Positions 8,705 to 17,234 of a stretch of DNA of 64,000 nt are shown here, piece by piece. Origin of the DNA: Nocardioides sediminis (GTDB lineage: Bacteria; Actinomycetota; Actinomycetes; Propionibacteriales; Nocardioidaceae); assembly GCF_003047295.1 (NCBI RefSeq), contig NZ_PZYZ01000002.1, positions 434,001-498,000 of the forward strand. The letters are read 5' to 3'. The notes beneath the pieces were generated by a model that saw only the letters and a program-made list of their open reading frames with translations, did not search any database and had not been told where the DNA came from. The stretch's first letter is position 1, and every line of letters starts with the position of its first letter. The position numbers and the translations under genes are program-made.

Positions 8705-9438
8705 AGGACGGTCGGCTCCGGGGAGTCCATGTAGGGGTACTGCTTCATGAACTCCTCGAGCGCCTCGCCGCTCGGGGCCGAGCAGTACTGGAAGACGCCC
8801 ACCTGCTCGCCGCCCTGGGCGGCCTCGGTGCCACCGACCGACCAGTGGGTCATCGCCACGTGCTGGCCCGAGGGGAACGGGTCGCCGTCCTCCGAGGTCC
8901 ACGGCACGGCCTTGAACTTGTCGCGCAGGTTGGTGGTGCTCGACTTCTTGGAGGCGATGCCGCGCAGGTCGTCCATCATGTCCTCGTCGCCGGCGACCGT
9001 CTCGTCGTACCAGAGGATCGTGTAGCCGTGCTCGAGGTTGTGCACGAGCTCGCCCACGTCGGGCCGGTCGGAGGCGCTGTAGAGCTTGCGGTCGATGCCG
9101 TCCCAGACGTTGTAGTGCTGGCCGAATGCCGGCGGCGAGTCCTCGTACTGGATCGGCGTGCCGGGCTCGACGTGGTCCTGGCTGCCGGTGGCCTTCTTGG
9201 TGGTGATCTCGCCGCAGTCCGAGGCGGGCGCGCCGATGGCGTCGATGGCCTCGGACTCGTAGGAGCGCAGGTCCCACCAGTTCTTGATCGGCTGGAAGGC
9301 AGCCGCGCCGATGATCACCAGAGCCACCAGGACGCACGCCCCGAGGAGGGCGAAGCCGCGGCGCCTCTCGGCGCCTGCCTGCTTCTTGCGGATCGAGTCG
9401 ATGACCGCCTGACGGTCGGTCCTGTCCTTCTTGCTCAC
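8701..9438 (-). CDS. DUF3105 membrane-anchored protein
   Basis: 245 aa. A basic cytoplasmic N-terminus (SKKDRTDRQAVIDSIRKKQ) leads to one transmembrane helix (about residues 24-46), followed by an extracytoplasmic DUF3105 domain with the conserved VGELVHNLEHGYTILWYDE and HVAMTHWS, whose histidines could bind metal. Function unknown; DUF3105 proteins are widespread in actinobacteria. The start is taken at GTG 9438, which gives a short basic leader before the helix; the open frame extends to 9597 without another plausible start. Transcribed away from cofE with a hairpin between. Confidence 0.8.
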   Translation of the reverse strand: MSKKDRTDRQAVIDSIRKKQAGAERRRGFALLGACVLVALVIIGAAAFQPIKNWWDLRSYESEAIDAIGAPASDCGEITTKKATGSQDHVEPGTPIQYEDSPPAFGQHYNVWDGIDRKLYSASDRPDVGELVHNLEHGYTILWYDETVAGDEDMMDDLRGIASKKSSTTNLRDKFKAVPWTSEDGDPFPSGQHVAMTHWSVGGTEAAQGGEQVGVFQYCSAPSGEALEEFMKQYPYMDSPEPTVL

Positions 9439-9466
9439 GGCGCTGGTGTCTCCCGGGTCGGGGGGT

Positions 9467-9493
9467 CCGGAGCACTGCGGGCCAGTGCTCCGG
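9467..9493 (-). terminator. Terminator hairpin after cofE
   Basis: Perfect 10-bp stem CCGGAGCACT / AGTGCTCCGG with a 7-base loop, 20 bp past the cofE stop on the minus strand. It should end the cofD-cofE transcript; no U-run is present. Confidence 0.6.
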
Positions 9494-9512
9494 CGAGGGT
9501 CGGGGGCAGAGT

Positions 9513-10493
9513 CTACGGAGTGACGGGTGAGGTGGTGGCCACCACATGGGTCGGACCGTCCCGCCAGCCGTCCAGGACCCACCCGTGGGCGAAGCACACG
9601 GCCGCGACGGCCTGCCGGTCGGCGTGGGCGGGCAGCCGGAACGCGGCCCCCGCCCCGCCGTCCGCGGCCCCGACGGTCGCGACCTCGCCCCGCAGGGCGC
9701 GGGACAGGGCGCCGGCCAGCTCGTGCTCGGGGACGGGGTCGCCGAAGGGTCGACGGTCCTCGTCGTGGCCCGCGAGCGCTCGGACGACCGCCTCGCGGGC
9801 GCCGTACCCGAAGAGGTCGCCGCCGTCGGCGCGGACCAGGCTGACGGCTCCGGTCCCGTGGTCCCCGGCGTCGAGCACCAGGTCCGCGCGACCCCGCACC
9901 ACGGCCACGGGACGCCCGGAGAGCTTGCCCTGGGCCAGCTCGGCCGCCCCGGCGATCTCGTCGGCCACCGCCGGCAGCGTCACGGCGAGCGGGTTGCCGT
10001 AGGGGTCCTCGCGACCGCTGAAGTCCTCGGCGACCAGCAGTCCGGCCGCGCCGATGGCGATGTCGGTCTGCCCCTCGCGCCAGGCCCGCCCGGCGGTGTC
10101 GGTGACGACCACGCCGACGTTGGCGCCGGTCAGCTCGAGGAGCGCCTCGCGCAGGCGCCGGGCGCTGGCGTCGGGGTCGAGGGGGAGCAGGGCCACCTGG
10201 CCCAGGCCGACGTTGGACGCGTCGACGCCGGCGGCCGCCATGGTCAGGCCGAGCCGGTTGCGGACGATGAGGGTGGCCCCGCGGCTCGCCACCACCCGCA
10301 CGGTCTCCTCGGCCAGCGCCTCGTCACGGTCCCCGGCGCGCACGCGACCCTCGGCCTTGCTGACCACCTTGCTGGTGACGACCACGACGTCGCCGTCGGC
10401 GAGCTCGGTGACGGCGGTGATGACGCGGGCCAGGTCGGTGTCGACCGTGATCTCCGGCAGTCCGTCGGGGGCCGTCACCTCCAGGCGGCTCAT
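9513..10493 (-). CDS. cofE: Coenzyme F420-0:L-glutamate ligase (CofE-like, short FbiB)
   Basis: 326 aa. Adds glutamates to F420-0 with GTP. The CofE domain covers about residues 1-245 (GDVVVVTSKVVSKAEGR, TLIVRNRLGLTMAAAGVDASNVG, GVVVTDTAGRAWREGQTDIAIG). Mycobacterial FbiB carries an additional nitroreductase-like domain of about 200 residues that reduces dehydro-F420-0. Here only about 80 C-terminal residues follow the CofE domain and I recognise no flavin-binding motif in them. The start ATG 10493 overlaps the cofD stop by 4 bp, showing translational coupling. The open frame continues far upstream, but that part is a shadow of cofD. Confidence 0.88.
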   Translation of the reverse strand: MSRLEVTAPDGLPEITVDTDLARVITAVTELADGDVVVVTSKVVSKAEGRVRAGDRDEALAEETVRVVASRGATLIVRNRLGLTMAAAGVDASNVGLGQVALLPLDPDASARRLREALLELTGANVGVVVTDTAGRAWREGQTDIAIGAAGLLVAEDFSGREDPYGNPLAVTLPAVADEIAGAAELAQGKLSGRPVAVVRGRADLVLDAGDHGTGAVSLVRADGGDLFGYGAREAVVRALAGHDEDRRPFGDPVPEHELAGALSRALRGEVATVGAADGGAGAAFRLPAHADRQAVAAVCFAHGWVLDGWRDGPTHVVATTSPVTP

Positions 10494-11485
10494 GCCACCA
10501 GCCCGACGGCCGCGGCGGCCATCGCAGCGGTGGCGTCGACGTCGCTCATCATCAGCGGCACCGCCGCGCAGGCGATGCCGGCGTCCCGGACCGCGGCGAC
10601 GTGGTGCTCGTCGCGGGTGTCCACCAGCCAGCCGTCGAGCACGCCGCCGTCGCGGCGGCTGCCGTAGTGGCGCGCGACCGCGCCGGCGGTGACCTCGACA
10701 CCGATCGCGGTGAGCACCTGGTGGGCCATGCCGCGCACGTGGGTGTCCCCGACGATGGGGGAGAGGCCGACCACCGGCGCCGCCGTGGTGGTCACCGCCT
10801 CCCGGATGCCGGGCACGCCGAGGATGGTGCCCACGCTGACCACGGGGTTGGAGGGCGGCAGCACGACCAGGTCGGCGTCGCGGATCGCCTCCAGCACGCC
10901 GGGACCGGGGGTGGAGGCCTCCTGGCCGACCACGACCACGGCCTCGGCGGGCACCTGCGCCCGGAGCCGCACCCAGTACTCCTGGAAGTGCACGACCCGC
11001 CGGCCGCTCGGCTCGTCGGGGTCCGCGATCGCGATGTGGGTCTCCACCCGGTCGTCGGTCATCGGCAGCAGCCGCACCCCCGGCTGCCAGCGCCGGCACA
11101 GCGCGGTGGTGACCTCGGACAGCGGGTAGCCCGCCTCGAGCATCTGGGTGCGCACGAGGTGGGTGGCGATGTCGCGGTCTCCGAGGCCGAACCACGTCGG
11201 CTCCACGCCGTAGGCCGCGAGCTCCTCCTTGGTGCTCCACGTCTCGTCGCGTCGCCCCCACCCGCGCTCGGGGTCGATGCCGTCCCCCAGGGTGTACATC
11301 ACGGTGTCGAGGTCGGGACACACCTTGAGGCCGTGGACCCACAGGTCGTCGGCGGTGTTGGCGACCACCGTCACCTCGGCGTCGCGGGCCACGCGGGGTA
11401 CCGCCCCGGAGCGGATCCCGTGGAGCAGTCCCCGCACGAACGTCGCTCCGCCCATCCCGCCGGAGAGCACCGAAATCTTCTGCAT
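10490..11485 (-). CDS. cofD: 2-phospho-L-lactate (phosphoenolpyruvyl) transferase CofD/FbiA
   Basis: 331 aa, usual length. Transfers the phosphoenolpyruvyl or phospholactyl group from the GDP-linked donor to the deazaflavin Fo, giving (dehydro-)F420-0. The N-terminal glycine-rich motif VLSGGMGGATFVRGLL (about residues 6-21) and NTADDLWVHGLKVCPDLDT (about 49-67) are CofD hallmarks. A VLPPSNPVVSVGTIL segment that binds the deazaflavin is near residue 210. First gene of the F420 pair; its upstream region is shared with the divergent whiB2. The guanylyltransferase (FbiD/CofC) and Fo synthase are not in this window. Confidence 0.93.
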   Translation of the reverse strand: MQKISVLSGGMGGATFVRGLLHGIRSGAVPRVARDAEVTVVANTADDLWVHGLKVCPDLDTVMYTLGDGIDPERGWGRRDETWSTKEELAAYGVEPTWFGLGDRDIATHLVRTQMLEAGYPLSEVTTALCRRWQPGVRLLPMTDDRVETHIAIADPDEPSGRRVVHFQEYWVRLRAQVPAEAVVVVGQEASTPGPGVLEAIRDADLVVLPPSNPVVSVGTILGVPGIREAVTTTAAPVVGLSPIVGDTHVRGMAHQVLTAIGVEVTAGAVARHYGSRRDGGVLDGWLVDTRDEHHVAAVRDAGIACAAVPLMMSDVDATAAMAAAAVGLVA

Positions 11486-11530
11486 GCGCCCTACCTTGCC
11501 CTACCGCGCATCACCCGACCGGGGGCCCTC

Positions 11531-11591
11531 ATGGCCCGTTCGGGCCATATCAGATCTGGGCTTGACTTCGGGTGTACGACAGGCATGTAAT
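11531..11591 (+). promoter_or_regulatory. whiB2 promoter with 18-bp palindrome
   Basis: -35 TTGACT (11562-11567) and -10 TGTAAT (11586-11591) are 18 bases apart, giving a start about 50 bases before the whiB2 ATG. Just upstream lies the palindrome ATGGCCCG-TT-CGGGCCAT (11531-11548), a likely operator for a dimeric regulator. It also lies 46 bp from the divergent cofD start, so it could serve both genes. Confidence 0.6.
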
Positions 11592-11651
11592 TCCCACAGT
11601 GTCACTCACTGCCAGAGGGGCACCATCACGAGGGTCGAAAGGGCGAACGCC

Positions 11652-11909
11652 ATGAGAGCAGAACTGTTTCTCCTGGAGCCGGATGCCGAGGAGCAGGGTT
11701 GGCAGGATCGCGCCCTGTGCGCGCAGACCGACCCGGAGGCCTTCTTTCCGGAGAAGGGTGGATCCACCAGGGAGGCCAAGAAGGTCTGCCTGACGTGCGA
11801 GGTGCGGACCGAGTGTCTCGAGTCCGCCTTGATGAACGACGAGCGCTTCGGGATCTGGGGTGGTCTCTCCGAGAGGGAGCGCCGCAAGCTGAAGAAGCGC
11901 GCAGTCTGA
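11652..11909 (+). CDS. whiB2: WhiB-family iron-sulfur regulator (WhiB2/WhmD type)
   Basis: 85 aa. Four cysteines (C23, C46, C49, C55; spacing C-x22-C-x2-C-x5-C) bind a 4Fe-4S cluster. GIWGG (about residues 67-71) and the basic tail RERRKLKKRAV form the sigma-factor and DNA-contact region. Length and context next to cofD/fbiA match WhiB2 (WhmD, Streptomyces WhiB), which controls septation with WhiA. I chose ATG 11652 because GAAAGGGCGA precedes it at the right distance; longer frames run into the promoter. Flanked by a strong promoter upstream and a strong terminator downstream, so it is monocistronic. Confidence 0.92.
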   Translation: MRAELFLLEPDAEEQGWQDRALCAQTDPEAFFPEKGGSTREAKKVCLTCEVRTECLESALMNDERFGIWGGLSERERRKLKKRAV

Positions 11910-11917
11910 TGCACGAC

Positions 11918-11955
11918 GCGCGACGGGCCCGCTGATCCAGCGGGCCCTGTCGCGC
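11918..11955 (+). terminator. Strong hairpin terminator after whiB2
   Basis: 17-bp GC-rich arm (11918-11934) pairs with 11938-11955 with a single bulged T and a three-base ATC loop, followed by ATTT. It begins 9 bp after the stop codon. Confidence 0.75.
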
Positions 11956-12025
11956 ATTTCGGGGTCGTACGACGCCCTCCCGGCGACGTTTTCGGGCCTC
12001 ACCGAGCCGTCGCTAGGGTGCTCCG

Positions 12026-14929
12026 GTGACCGTCACCGTGCTCCTCGTCAGCCATGACGGGGCCCGGTGGCTGCCGGCCGTCCTCGACGGCCTCGAGAGC
12101 CAGACGCGCCCCGTCGACCGCGCCATCGCCGTCGACACCGGCAGCCGGGACGGCAGCGTCGACCTGCTGCGCGGACTGTTCGAGGACGAGTCGGTCCTCG
12201 AGCTCCCCGGGTCGACCGGCTACCCCGCCGCGGTGGCCCACGCCCTCGAGCACCTGCCGCCGACCGAGGGGACTGCCGGGGGCGCAGCCGAGGACGAGTG
12301 GATCTGGCTCCTCCACGACGACAGCCTCCCCGCCCCCGACGCCCTCGAGCAGCTGCTGCGGGCCGCCGACGAGCACCCCGAGGCCGACGTCCTCGGGCCC
12401 AAGCTGCGCGAGTGGCCGTCGCTCAAGCGCCTCCTCGAGGTGGGGCTCACCATCACCGGCACGGGTCACCGCGAGACGGGTCTCGAGCGCGGCGAGTACG
12501 ACCAGGGACAGCACGACGAGGTCCGGCGGGTGCTCGCGGTCAACACCGCCGGCATGCTGGTCCGCCGCAGCGTCCTCGCCGAGCTCGGCGGCCTCGACCC
12601 CGAGCTGCCGATCTTCGGAAACGACATCGACTTCGGCTGGCGGGCGGCGCAGGCCGGCCACACCACGCTGGTCGTCCCCGCGGCGGTCGCGTTCCACGCC
12701 GAGGCGGCGCACCGCGGCGTGCGCCGTACCCCGCTGACCGGGCGCCACACGCACTACCAGGAGCGGCGCGCCGCGCTGGTCACGATGCTCGCCAACGCGT
12801 CCCCGCGGTCCCTGCCCTGGCAGGTAGTGCGTCTCTTCCTCGGCTCGCTGCTGCGGGTTCTCGGGTTCCTGTGCGTCCGTTCCGTGGGCGAGGCGCTCGA
12901 CGAGCTGGCGGCCGTGCTGTCGGTCTACTCCCGCCCGCGGCAGGTGCTGGCCGCACGTCGGACCCGTGCCGAGCGGCGGACCGGGGAGCCGCACGACGTC
13001 CGCCACCTGCTGGCCCCGCGGTGGCTGCCCTACCGCCACGGCCTCGACTTCGTGACCGACCTCGCGGCGGCGGCCACCAACCAGGCGCAGGACGTGGCCG
13101 AGCGACGCCGCGCGGCCCGCGCGAGGCAGCCGGGCACGGCGTCGTACGCCCGCGAGCGCGACCGGCGCGACGAGGACGACGAGGAGGCCTACCTCCAGGA
13201 CACCGGCCTGGTCGCCCGGTTCTTCACCAGCCCCGTCGCCGTCGTGCTGGCGCTGTTCGCCGTGCTGGCGGTCGTGGGGGCGCGCGAGGCCCTGGGGTCG
13301 ATCACCGGCGGCGCGTTGTCCCCGGTGCCGACGGACGTGGGGCAGTGGTGGCAACTGCACGTGCAGAGCCGCCACCCGCTCGGGTCGGGCACCGACGTCC
13401 CGGCCCCGGCCTACGTGCTGCCCTTCGCGTTCGTCGGCAGCCTGCTCGGCGGTCCCGGCGTCGTCGTGTCGGCGCTGATGCTGCTGGCCGTGCCGTTCGC
13501 CGCCTGGGGGATGTGGCGGCTGCTGACCGTGCTCGGCCACCTCGTCGACACCCGCGACATGCCGCGCTGGCTGCACGTGTGGGGTGCGGTGACCTACGGG
13601 CTGGTCCCGGCCACCTCGGGCGCCTGGGGCGAGGGCCGCTTCGGGACCGTCGCCGTGGCCGCGCTGCTGCCCTGGACGGCCCACGCGGCCCTCGGCTTCG
13701 CCGACCCCGACCGTGACCGCCGCTGGCGAGCAGCCTGGCGGACCGCCCTGCTGGTGGCGCTCGGTGCCGCCTTCGTGCCCGGTGTCTGGCTCTTCGCCGT
13801 GCTGGCCACGGCCGTCGTGCTCGGCGTCGCTGCCTTCATCTCGCCCCGGCTGCTCAAGGACCGGCACAGCTGGGGACCCCCGGTCGTCGCGCTGGCGGCC
13901 GTGCCGGTGCTCCTCGCGCCGTGGATCCTCCCGCTGGTCACCACCGGCTCCGCGGAGGGGCTGCTCCTCGAGGCCGGTCGCCTGCCGGGGGACGACGTCG
14001 ACGTCGTCGGGCTGCTCACCGGCCGGCTCGGCGACCTCGGCGCGCCGTGGTGGATCGGCGCCCTGCTCGGTGTCCTCGCGCTGCTCGCCCTGGTCCCGCG
14101 CTCGACGCGCGTCCCGGTGCTGGCCTGCTGGCTGGTCGCACTGGCCGCCGCCGTCGTGGTCGCGGGCCTGGGCTTCGTCACCCTCGACCTGCCGGCCACG
14201 CGGACCCGTCCGAGCCTGGGCCTGTTCGTCGTGGTCCTCCAGGGGCTGGCCGTCATCGCCACGGCGCTGGGCGCCGAGGCCTACCTGCGACGGCTCCGGG
14301 ACGGTCAGCGGCACGCGGCCTGGCAGCGGGTGCTCGCCGGCGTCCTGGCGGTCGCGGCGGCGCTCGTGCCCCTCGGCGGCCTCGCCTGGTGGCTCGCCGA
14401 CCCGGGCGAGGACGCCCTGGGCCGCGAGGAGGCGTCGGTCGTCCCGGCCTACATGGAGCAGAGCTCCCTCCTCGGTGACGAGCACGGCGTGCTGGTCCTG
14501 CGCGGCTCGGTGGCCGAGGGCATCGACTACCGCATCCTGCGCGGCGACGGCGTGACGCTGGGCGAGGACGAGGTGCTCGCCCTGGCCGAGGAGGACGTCG
14601 AGCTGACCGAGCAGGTGACGCAGCTCGTGTCCGCACCGACCGGCGAGCTCGTGGAGTCCCTGGGTCGGGCGGGGATCGAGTACGTCGTCCTGCCGTCGCC
14701 CGCCGACGGCACCGTCGCCGCGGGGCTCGACGCCACGGCCGGGCTCGACCAGGCCAGCGCCCAGGACCGCTCGACGCGGGCCTGGCGGGTCGACCGCCCG
14801 CTGTCGGCCGAGGGCGTCGAGGGGCGCACGACCTGGCCGCGCCTGGTCCTGCTCGTCCTGCAGGTCGCCGCGATCGTGCTCGTGCTGGTCCTGGCCGCGC
14901 CCACCGTGAGGAGGGGTCGTGATGAGTGA
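12026..14929 (+). CDS. Large membrane-bound family 2 glycosyltransferase
   Basis: 967 aa. An N-terminal GT2 domain (about residues 1-300) begins VTVLLVSHDGARWLPAVLDGL, with an acidic motif LLHDDSLP near 96 and the acceptor-side NDIDFGWRAAQAGH near 205. It is followed by a linker and about 10-12 hydrophobic segments from residue 410 onward, then an extracytoplasmic C-terminal domain and a last helix. Probably transfers a sugar to a lipid-linked or wall acceptor; the specificity is unknown. Translation is likely leaderless: TAGGGT (12014-12019) lies 6 bases before the GTG start. The stop overlaps the DUF5719 gene. The antisense frame here is long but is a high-GC shadow. Confidence 0.85.
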   Translation: MTVTVLLVSHDGARWLPAVLDGLESQTRPVDRAIAVDTGSRDGSVDLLRGLFEDESVLELPGSTGYPAAVAHALEHLPPTEGTAGGAAEDEWIWLLHDDSLPAPDALEQLLRAADEHPEADVLGPKLREWPSLKRLLEVGLTITGTGHRETGLERGEYDQGQHDEVRRVLAVNTAGMLVRRSVLAELGGLDPELPIFGNDIDFGWRAAQAGHTTLVVPAAVAFHAEAAHRGVRRTPLTGRHTHYQERRAALVTMLANASPRSLPWQVVRLFLGSLLRVLGFLCVRSVGEALDELAAVLSVYSRPRQVLAARRTRAERRTGEPHDVRHLLAPRWLPYRHGLDFVTDLAAAATNQAQDVAERRRAARARQPGTASYARERDRRDEDDEEAYLQDTGLVARFFTSPVAVVLALFAVLAVVGAREALGSITGGALSPVPTDVGQWWQLHVQSRHPLGSGTDVPAPAYVLPFAFVGSLLGGPGVVVSALMLLAVPFAAWGMWRLLTVLGHLVDTRDMPRWLHVWGAVTYGLVPATSGAWGEGRFGTVAVAALLPWTAHAALGFADPDRDRRWRAAWRTALLVALGAAFVPGVWLFAVLATAVVLGVAAFISPRLLKDRHSWGPPVVALAAVPVLLAPWILPLVTTGSAEGLLLEAGRLPGDDVDVVGLLTGRLGDLGAPWWIGALLGVLALLALVPRSTRVPVLACWLVALAAAVVVAGLGFVTLDLPATRTRPSLGLFVVVLQGLAVIATALGAEAYLRRLRDGQRHAAWQRVLAGVLAVAAALVPLGGLAWWLADPGEDALGREEASVVPAYMEQSSLLGDEHGVLVLRGSVAEGIDYRILRGDGVTLGEDEVLALAEEDVELTEQVTQLVSAPTGELVESLGRAGIEYVVLPSPADGTVAAGLDATAGLDQASAQDRSTRAWRVDRPLSAEGVEGRTTWPRLVLLVLQVAAIVLVLVLAAPTVRRGRDE

Positions 14930-16301
14930 GCCCACGCCGCGGCCGGGCCGCCGGGCGGCGCAGCCGGACCGCACCCGCCGCTTCGGTCCCCTCGACCTCC
15001 TCGCGGTCGTCATCCCGCTGCTGACGATCGGCGCGCTGGCCCTGGTCGGCCCCGTCGAGGACGAGACCTCGTCCCGTCCGCCGGCCGAGGTCGCGCTGAC
15101 CCGCACGACGCTGGTGTGCCCCGCTGCGCTGCCGGGCGCCGGCACGGTGGCGGTGGCCAGCGCGACCGGACGCAGCGGCGACGTGGCGATCCGCCAGCCC
15201 GCCGAGGACACCCTGGCCCTCGACGGCACCGCCCGCGACGCCACCAGGAGGCCGGTGGTGCTCCAGGCCGAGGGCGAGCTCGCCGCCGGCCTCGTCGCCG
15301 GACGGTACGGCGACGGCGCGGCGACCACGTGCGACCTGCCCAGCCCCGAGCAGTGGTTCACCGGGGTGGGAGCCTCGGCCGAGCACGGCTCGGTCCTCGA
15401 GCTCACCAACCCGGACCGCGGGCCGGCCGTCGCCGACGTGGGCGTGCTCGGCCCCGACGGCCCGGTGGACGTCCCGGCGATGCGCGGGGTCACCGTCCCC
15501 GGCGGGCGCACCGTCCGTTTCGACCTCGCGGCGGTCGTCCCGCAGCGTGCCGACCTCAGCCTGCGGGTCGTGGTCTCCCGGGGCCGCCTCGGCGTCCACG
15601 TCACCGACCTCGTCGACGAGCTGGGCGGGGGCGTCCGCAGCCGCGACTGGCTCCCCGCCCAGGCGGCGCCGGCCACCACGTCGTACCTCGTGGGCCTCGG
15701 CGGCAAGCCGGGGGACCGGGTGCTCGCGGTGGGCAACCCCGGCGACGACGAGGCGCGGGTGGGCCTGCGCGTCGTGACCAAGGGCAGCGAGTTCACGCCC
15801 GCGGGGCTCGAGGAGGTCACCGTCCCGCCCGGGGGCACGACGAGCGTCGACCTGTCCGGGGTGCTGCGGAGCCGAGCGGCACGGGGCGCCATCGGCCTGC
15901 GGCTGGAGTCCTCGTCGCCGGTGACCGCGGCGATGCGGACGCTTGCCTCGGGCGACCTCTCGCACGCCGTGGCCGCCGAGCCGCTCGAGGGCCACGCCGG
16001 CATCGTCCTGCCCCGCGGGCCGGCCCGCCTCGTGCTCGCCGGCGCCGAGCAGGCGGGGGTCGTCACCTACACGCTGCGTGACCAGCGCGGCCGCGAGGTC
16101 GCGCGCGAGCGTGTCGAGGTCGGGCCCGGTGCCTCGCCGAGGATCAAGCTGCCCTCCGGCGCCACGCAGCTCGACGTGGTCGTCCAGCGCACCACGGTCG
16201 TCGCCGCCGTCGAGGTCGGCCCGCCGGGTCTCGCGGTCCTCCCGCTGTCGGACCTGCGCCTCGAGGGGCTGGTCGCCGACGTGCGCCCGGCGCTGCGCTG
16301 A
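14922..16301 (+). CDS. DUF5719 family protein
   Basis: 459 aa from the ATG; a GTG three bases earlier would add one residue. GAGGAGGGGTCGTG provides a good ribosome binding site. One N-terminal transmembrane helix (about residues 22-42, LLAVVIPLLTIGALALV) precedes a large beta-rich extracytoplasmic region. It overlaps the glycosyltransferase stop by 8 bp, and the pair is conserved together in actinobacteria, so I infer that they act on the same envelope glycan. No catalytic motif is recognised. Confidence 0.82.
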   Translation: MSEPTPRPGRRAAQPDRTRRFGPLDLLAVVIPLLTIGALALVGPVEDETSSRPPAEVALTRTTLVCPAALPGAGTVAVASATGRSGDVAIRQPAEDTLALDGTARDATRRPVVLQAEGELAAGLVAGRYGDGAATTCDLPSPEQWFTGVGASAEHGSVLELTNPDRGPAVADVGVLGPDGPVDVPAMRGVTVPGGRTVRFDLAAVVPQRADLSLRVVVSRGRLGVHVTDLVDELGGGVRSRDWLPAQAAPATTSYLVGLGGKPGDRVLAVGNPGDDEARVGLRVVTKGSEFTPAGLEEVTVPPGGTTSVDLSGVLRSRAARGAIGLRLESSSPVTAAMRTLASGDLSHAVAAEPLEGHAGIVLPRGPARLVLAGAEQAGVVTYTLRDQRGREVARERVEVGPGASPRIKLPSGATQLDVVVQRTTVVAAVEVGPPGLAVLPLSDLRLEGLVADVRPALR

Positions 16302-16313
16302 GGTCTCGCGGCG

Positions 16314-16748
16314 TCAGTCGCCGTACCGCGGGTCGACGTCCTCGGGCGGCAGGCCGAGCAGCTCGGCGACCTGCTCGACCACGACGGTGAGCACCATCGC
16401 CTCGAGGTCGTCACGACCCTCGCACCGGTGCTCGATGGGTCGCCGGAACAGCACCAGCCGGGTCGGCTGGCCCCCGGTGCCCCGGACCAGGGAGGACAGC
16501 GGCACCGTGGCGTCGCCCCAGTCGTCGGGGATCATCGGTGCGTCCTCGACGGCGTACTCGACGAGACCGAGCCGGTCCTGCCACCGCTCGTCGACCTCGG
16601 TGACGATGCCCAGCACCAGGTCGTCGAAACGCTCCCGGGCGGTCCGCAGGGCGGGCTCGCCGGGGCGCGCGGGCATCACGCCGGGACCGCGCATGCCGCG
16701 GCCGCGCCGGTCGCGCGTGACCCGGTGGCGGGGGAGCAGCTCATCCAT
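16314..16748 (-). CDS. DUF1025 / metallopeptidase-like protein lacking HExxH
   Basis: 144 aa. Matches the zincin-like DUF1025 family by the segments RARERFDDLVLG-like (about residue 37), VEYAVEDAP and LVLFRRPIEHRC. The place where true zincins show HExxH reads VLTVVVEQVAELLGL, so the zinc site is absent. The mycobacterial relative Rv3259, as I recall it, also lacks it, which suggests a non-catalytic role across actinobacteria. TAGGCT on this strand (16760-16755) is 6 bases before ATG 16748, consistent with leaderless expression. Divergent from the DUF3499 gene, whose promoter shares the gap. Confidence 0.8.
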   Translation of the reverse strand: MDELLPRHRVTRDRRGRGMRGPGVMPARPGEPALRTARERFDDLVLGIVTEVDERWQDRLGLVEYAVEDAPMIPDDWGDATVPLSSLVRGTGGQPTRLVLFRRPIEHRCEGRDDLEAMVLTVVVEQVAELLGLPPEDVDPRYGD

Positions 16749-16797
16749 GCCGCGAGCCTAATCAGGAGTCGACCGCGCGGCGGGTAGCGTCGGCGGC

Positions 16798-17169
16798 GTG
16801 AGCCTCGCCCGTCGCTGTTCCCGCACTGCCTGCGGTCGCACTGCGGTCAACACCCTGACCTACGTCTACGCCGACCAGACGGCGGTCCTGGGCCCGCTCG
16901 CGATCTACGCCGAGCCGCACGCCTACGACCTCTGCGACGTGCACAGCGAGCGGCTCTCCGCCCCCCGCGGGTGGGAGGTGCTGCGCCTGGCGCCGGACCC
17001 GTCCACCCAGGGGCCCTCCTCCGACGACCTGCTCGCCCTCGCCGACGCGGTGCGCGAGGCCGCCCGCCCGATCGAGCGTCCCGCCCCGCCGCGCCCGGTC
17101 GACCACGGCGGCGACGACCCGCGGCACGGCACCAAGCGCGGACACCTGCGGGTCCTCAGCAACGACTGA
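16798..17169 (+). CDS. DUF3499 family protein
   Basis: 123 aa. Family hallmarks are the N-terminal CSRTACGRTAVNTLTYVYADQTAVLGPL and HAYDLCDVHSERLSAPRGWEV. Four cysteines (two in CSRTAC, one in DLCDVH and its neighbouring His) look like a zinc ribbon. Function unknown; Rv3258c is the mycobacterial counterpart. GTG 16798 is 7 bases after TAGCGT (16785-16790), so leaderless translation is likely. In mycobacteria this gene lies next to manB; here DUF1254 and DUF222-HNH genes intervene. Confidence 0.85.
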   Translation: MSLARRCSRTACGRTAVNTLTYVYADQTAVLGPLAIYAEPHAYDLCDVHSERLSAPRGWEVLRLAPDPSTQGPSSDDLLALADAVREAARPIERPAPPRPVDHGGDDPRHGTKRGHLRVLSND

Positions 17170-17234
17170 GCCGCGGCCGGGTTCGCCCGGAAGGGGGGAG
17201 GTCGCCCGTCGGGCCGTCCGGCACCCTCGGGCGC

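Noticed and set aside
12026..12737. Alternative plus-strand frames within the glycosyltransferase gene
   Set aside because: Ser/Pro/Arg-rich shadow translations without motifs, while the chosen frame carries a GT2 domain.
11999..16066. 1355-codon minus-strand frame opposite the glycosyltransferase and DUF5719 genes
   Set aside because: Composition is Arg/Pro/Gly/Ser-rich without domains; the plus-strand proteins show clear family motifs.
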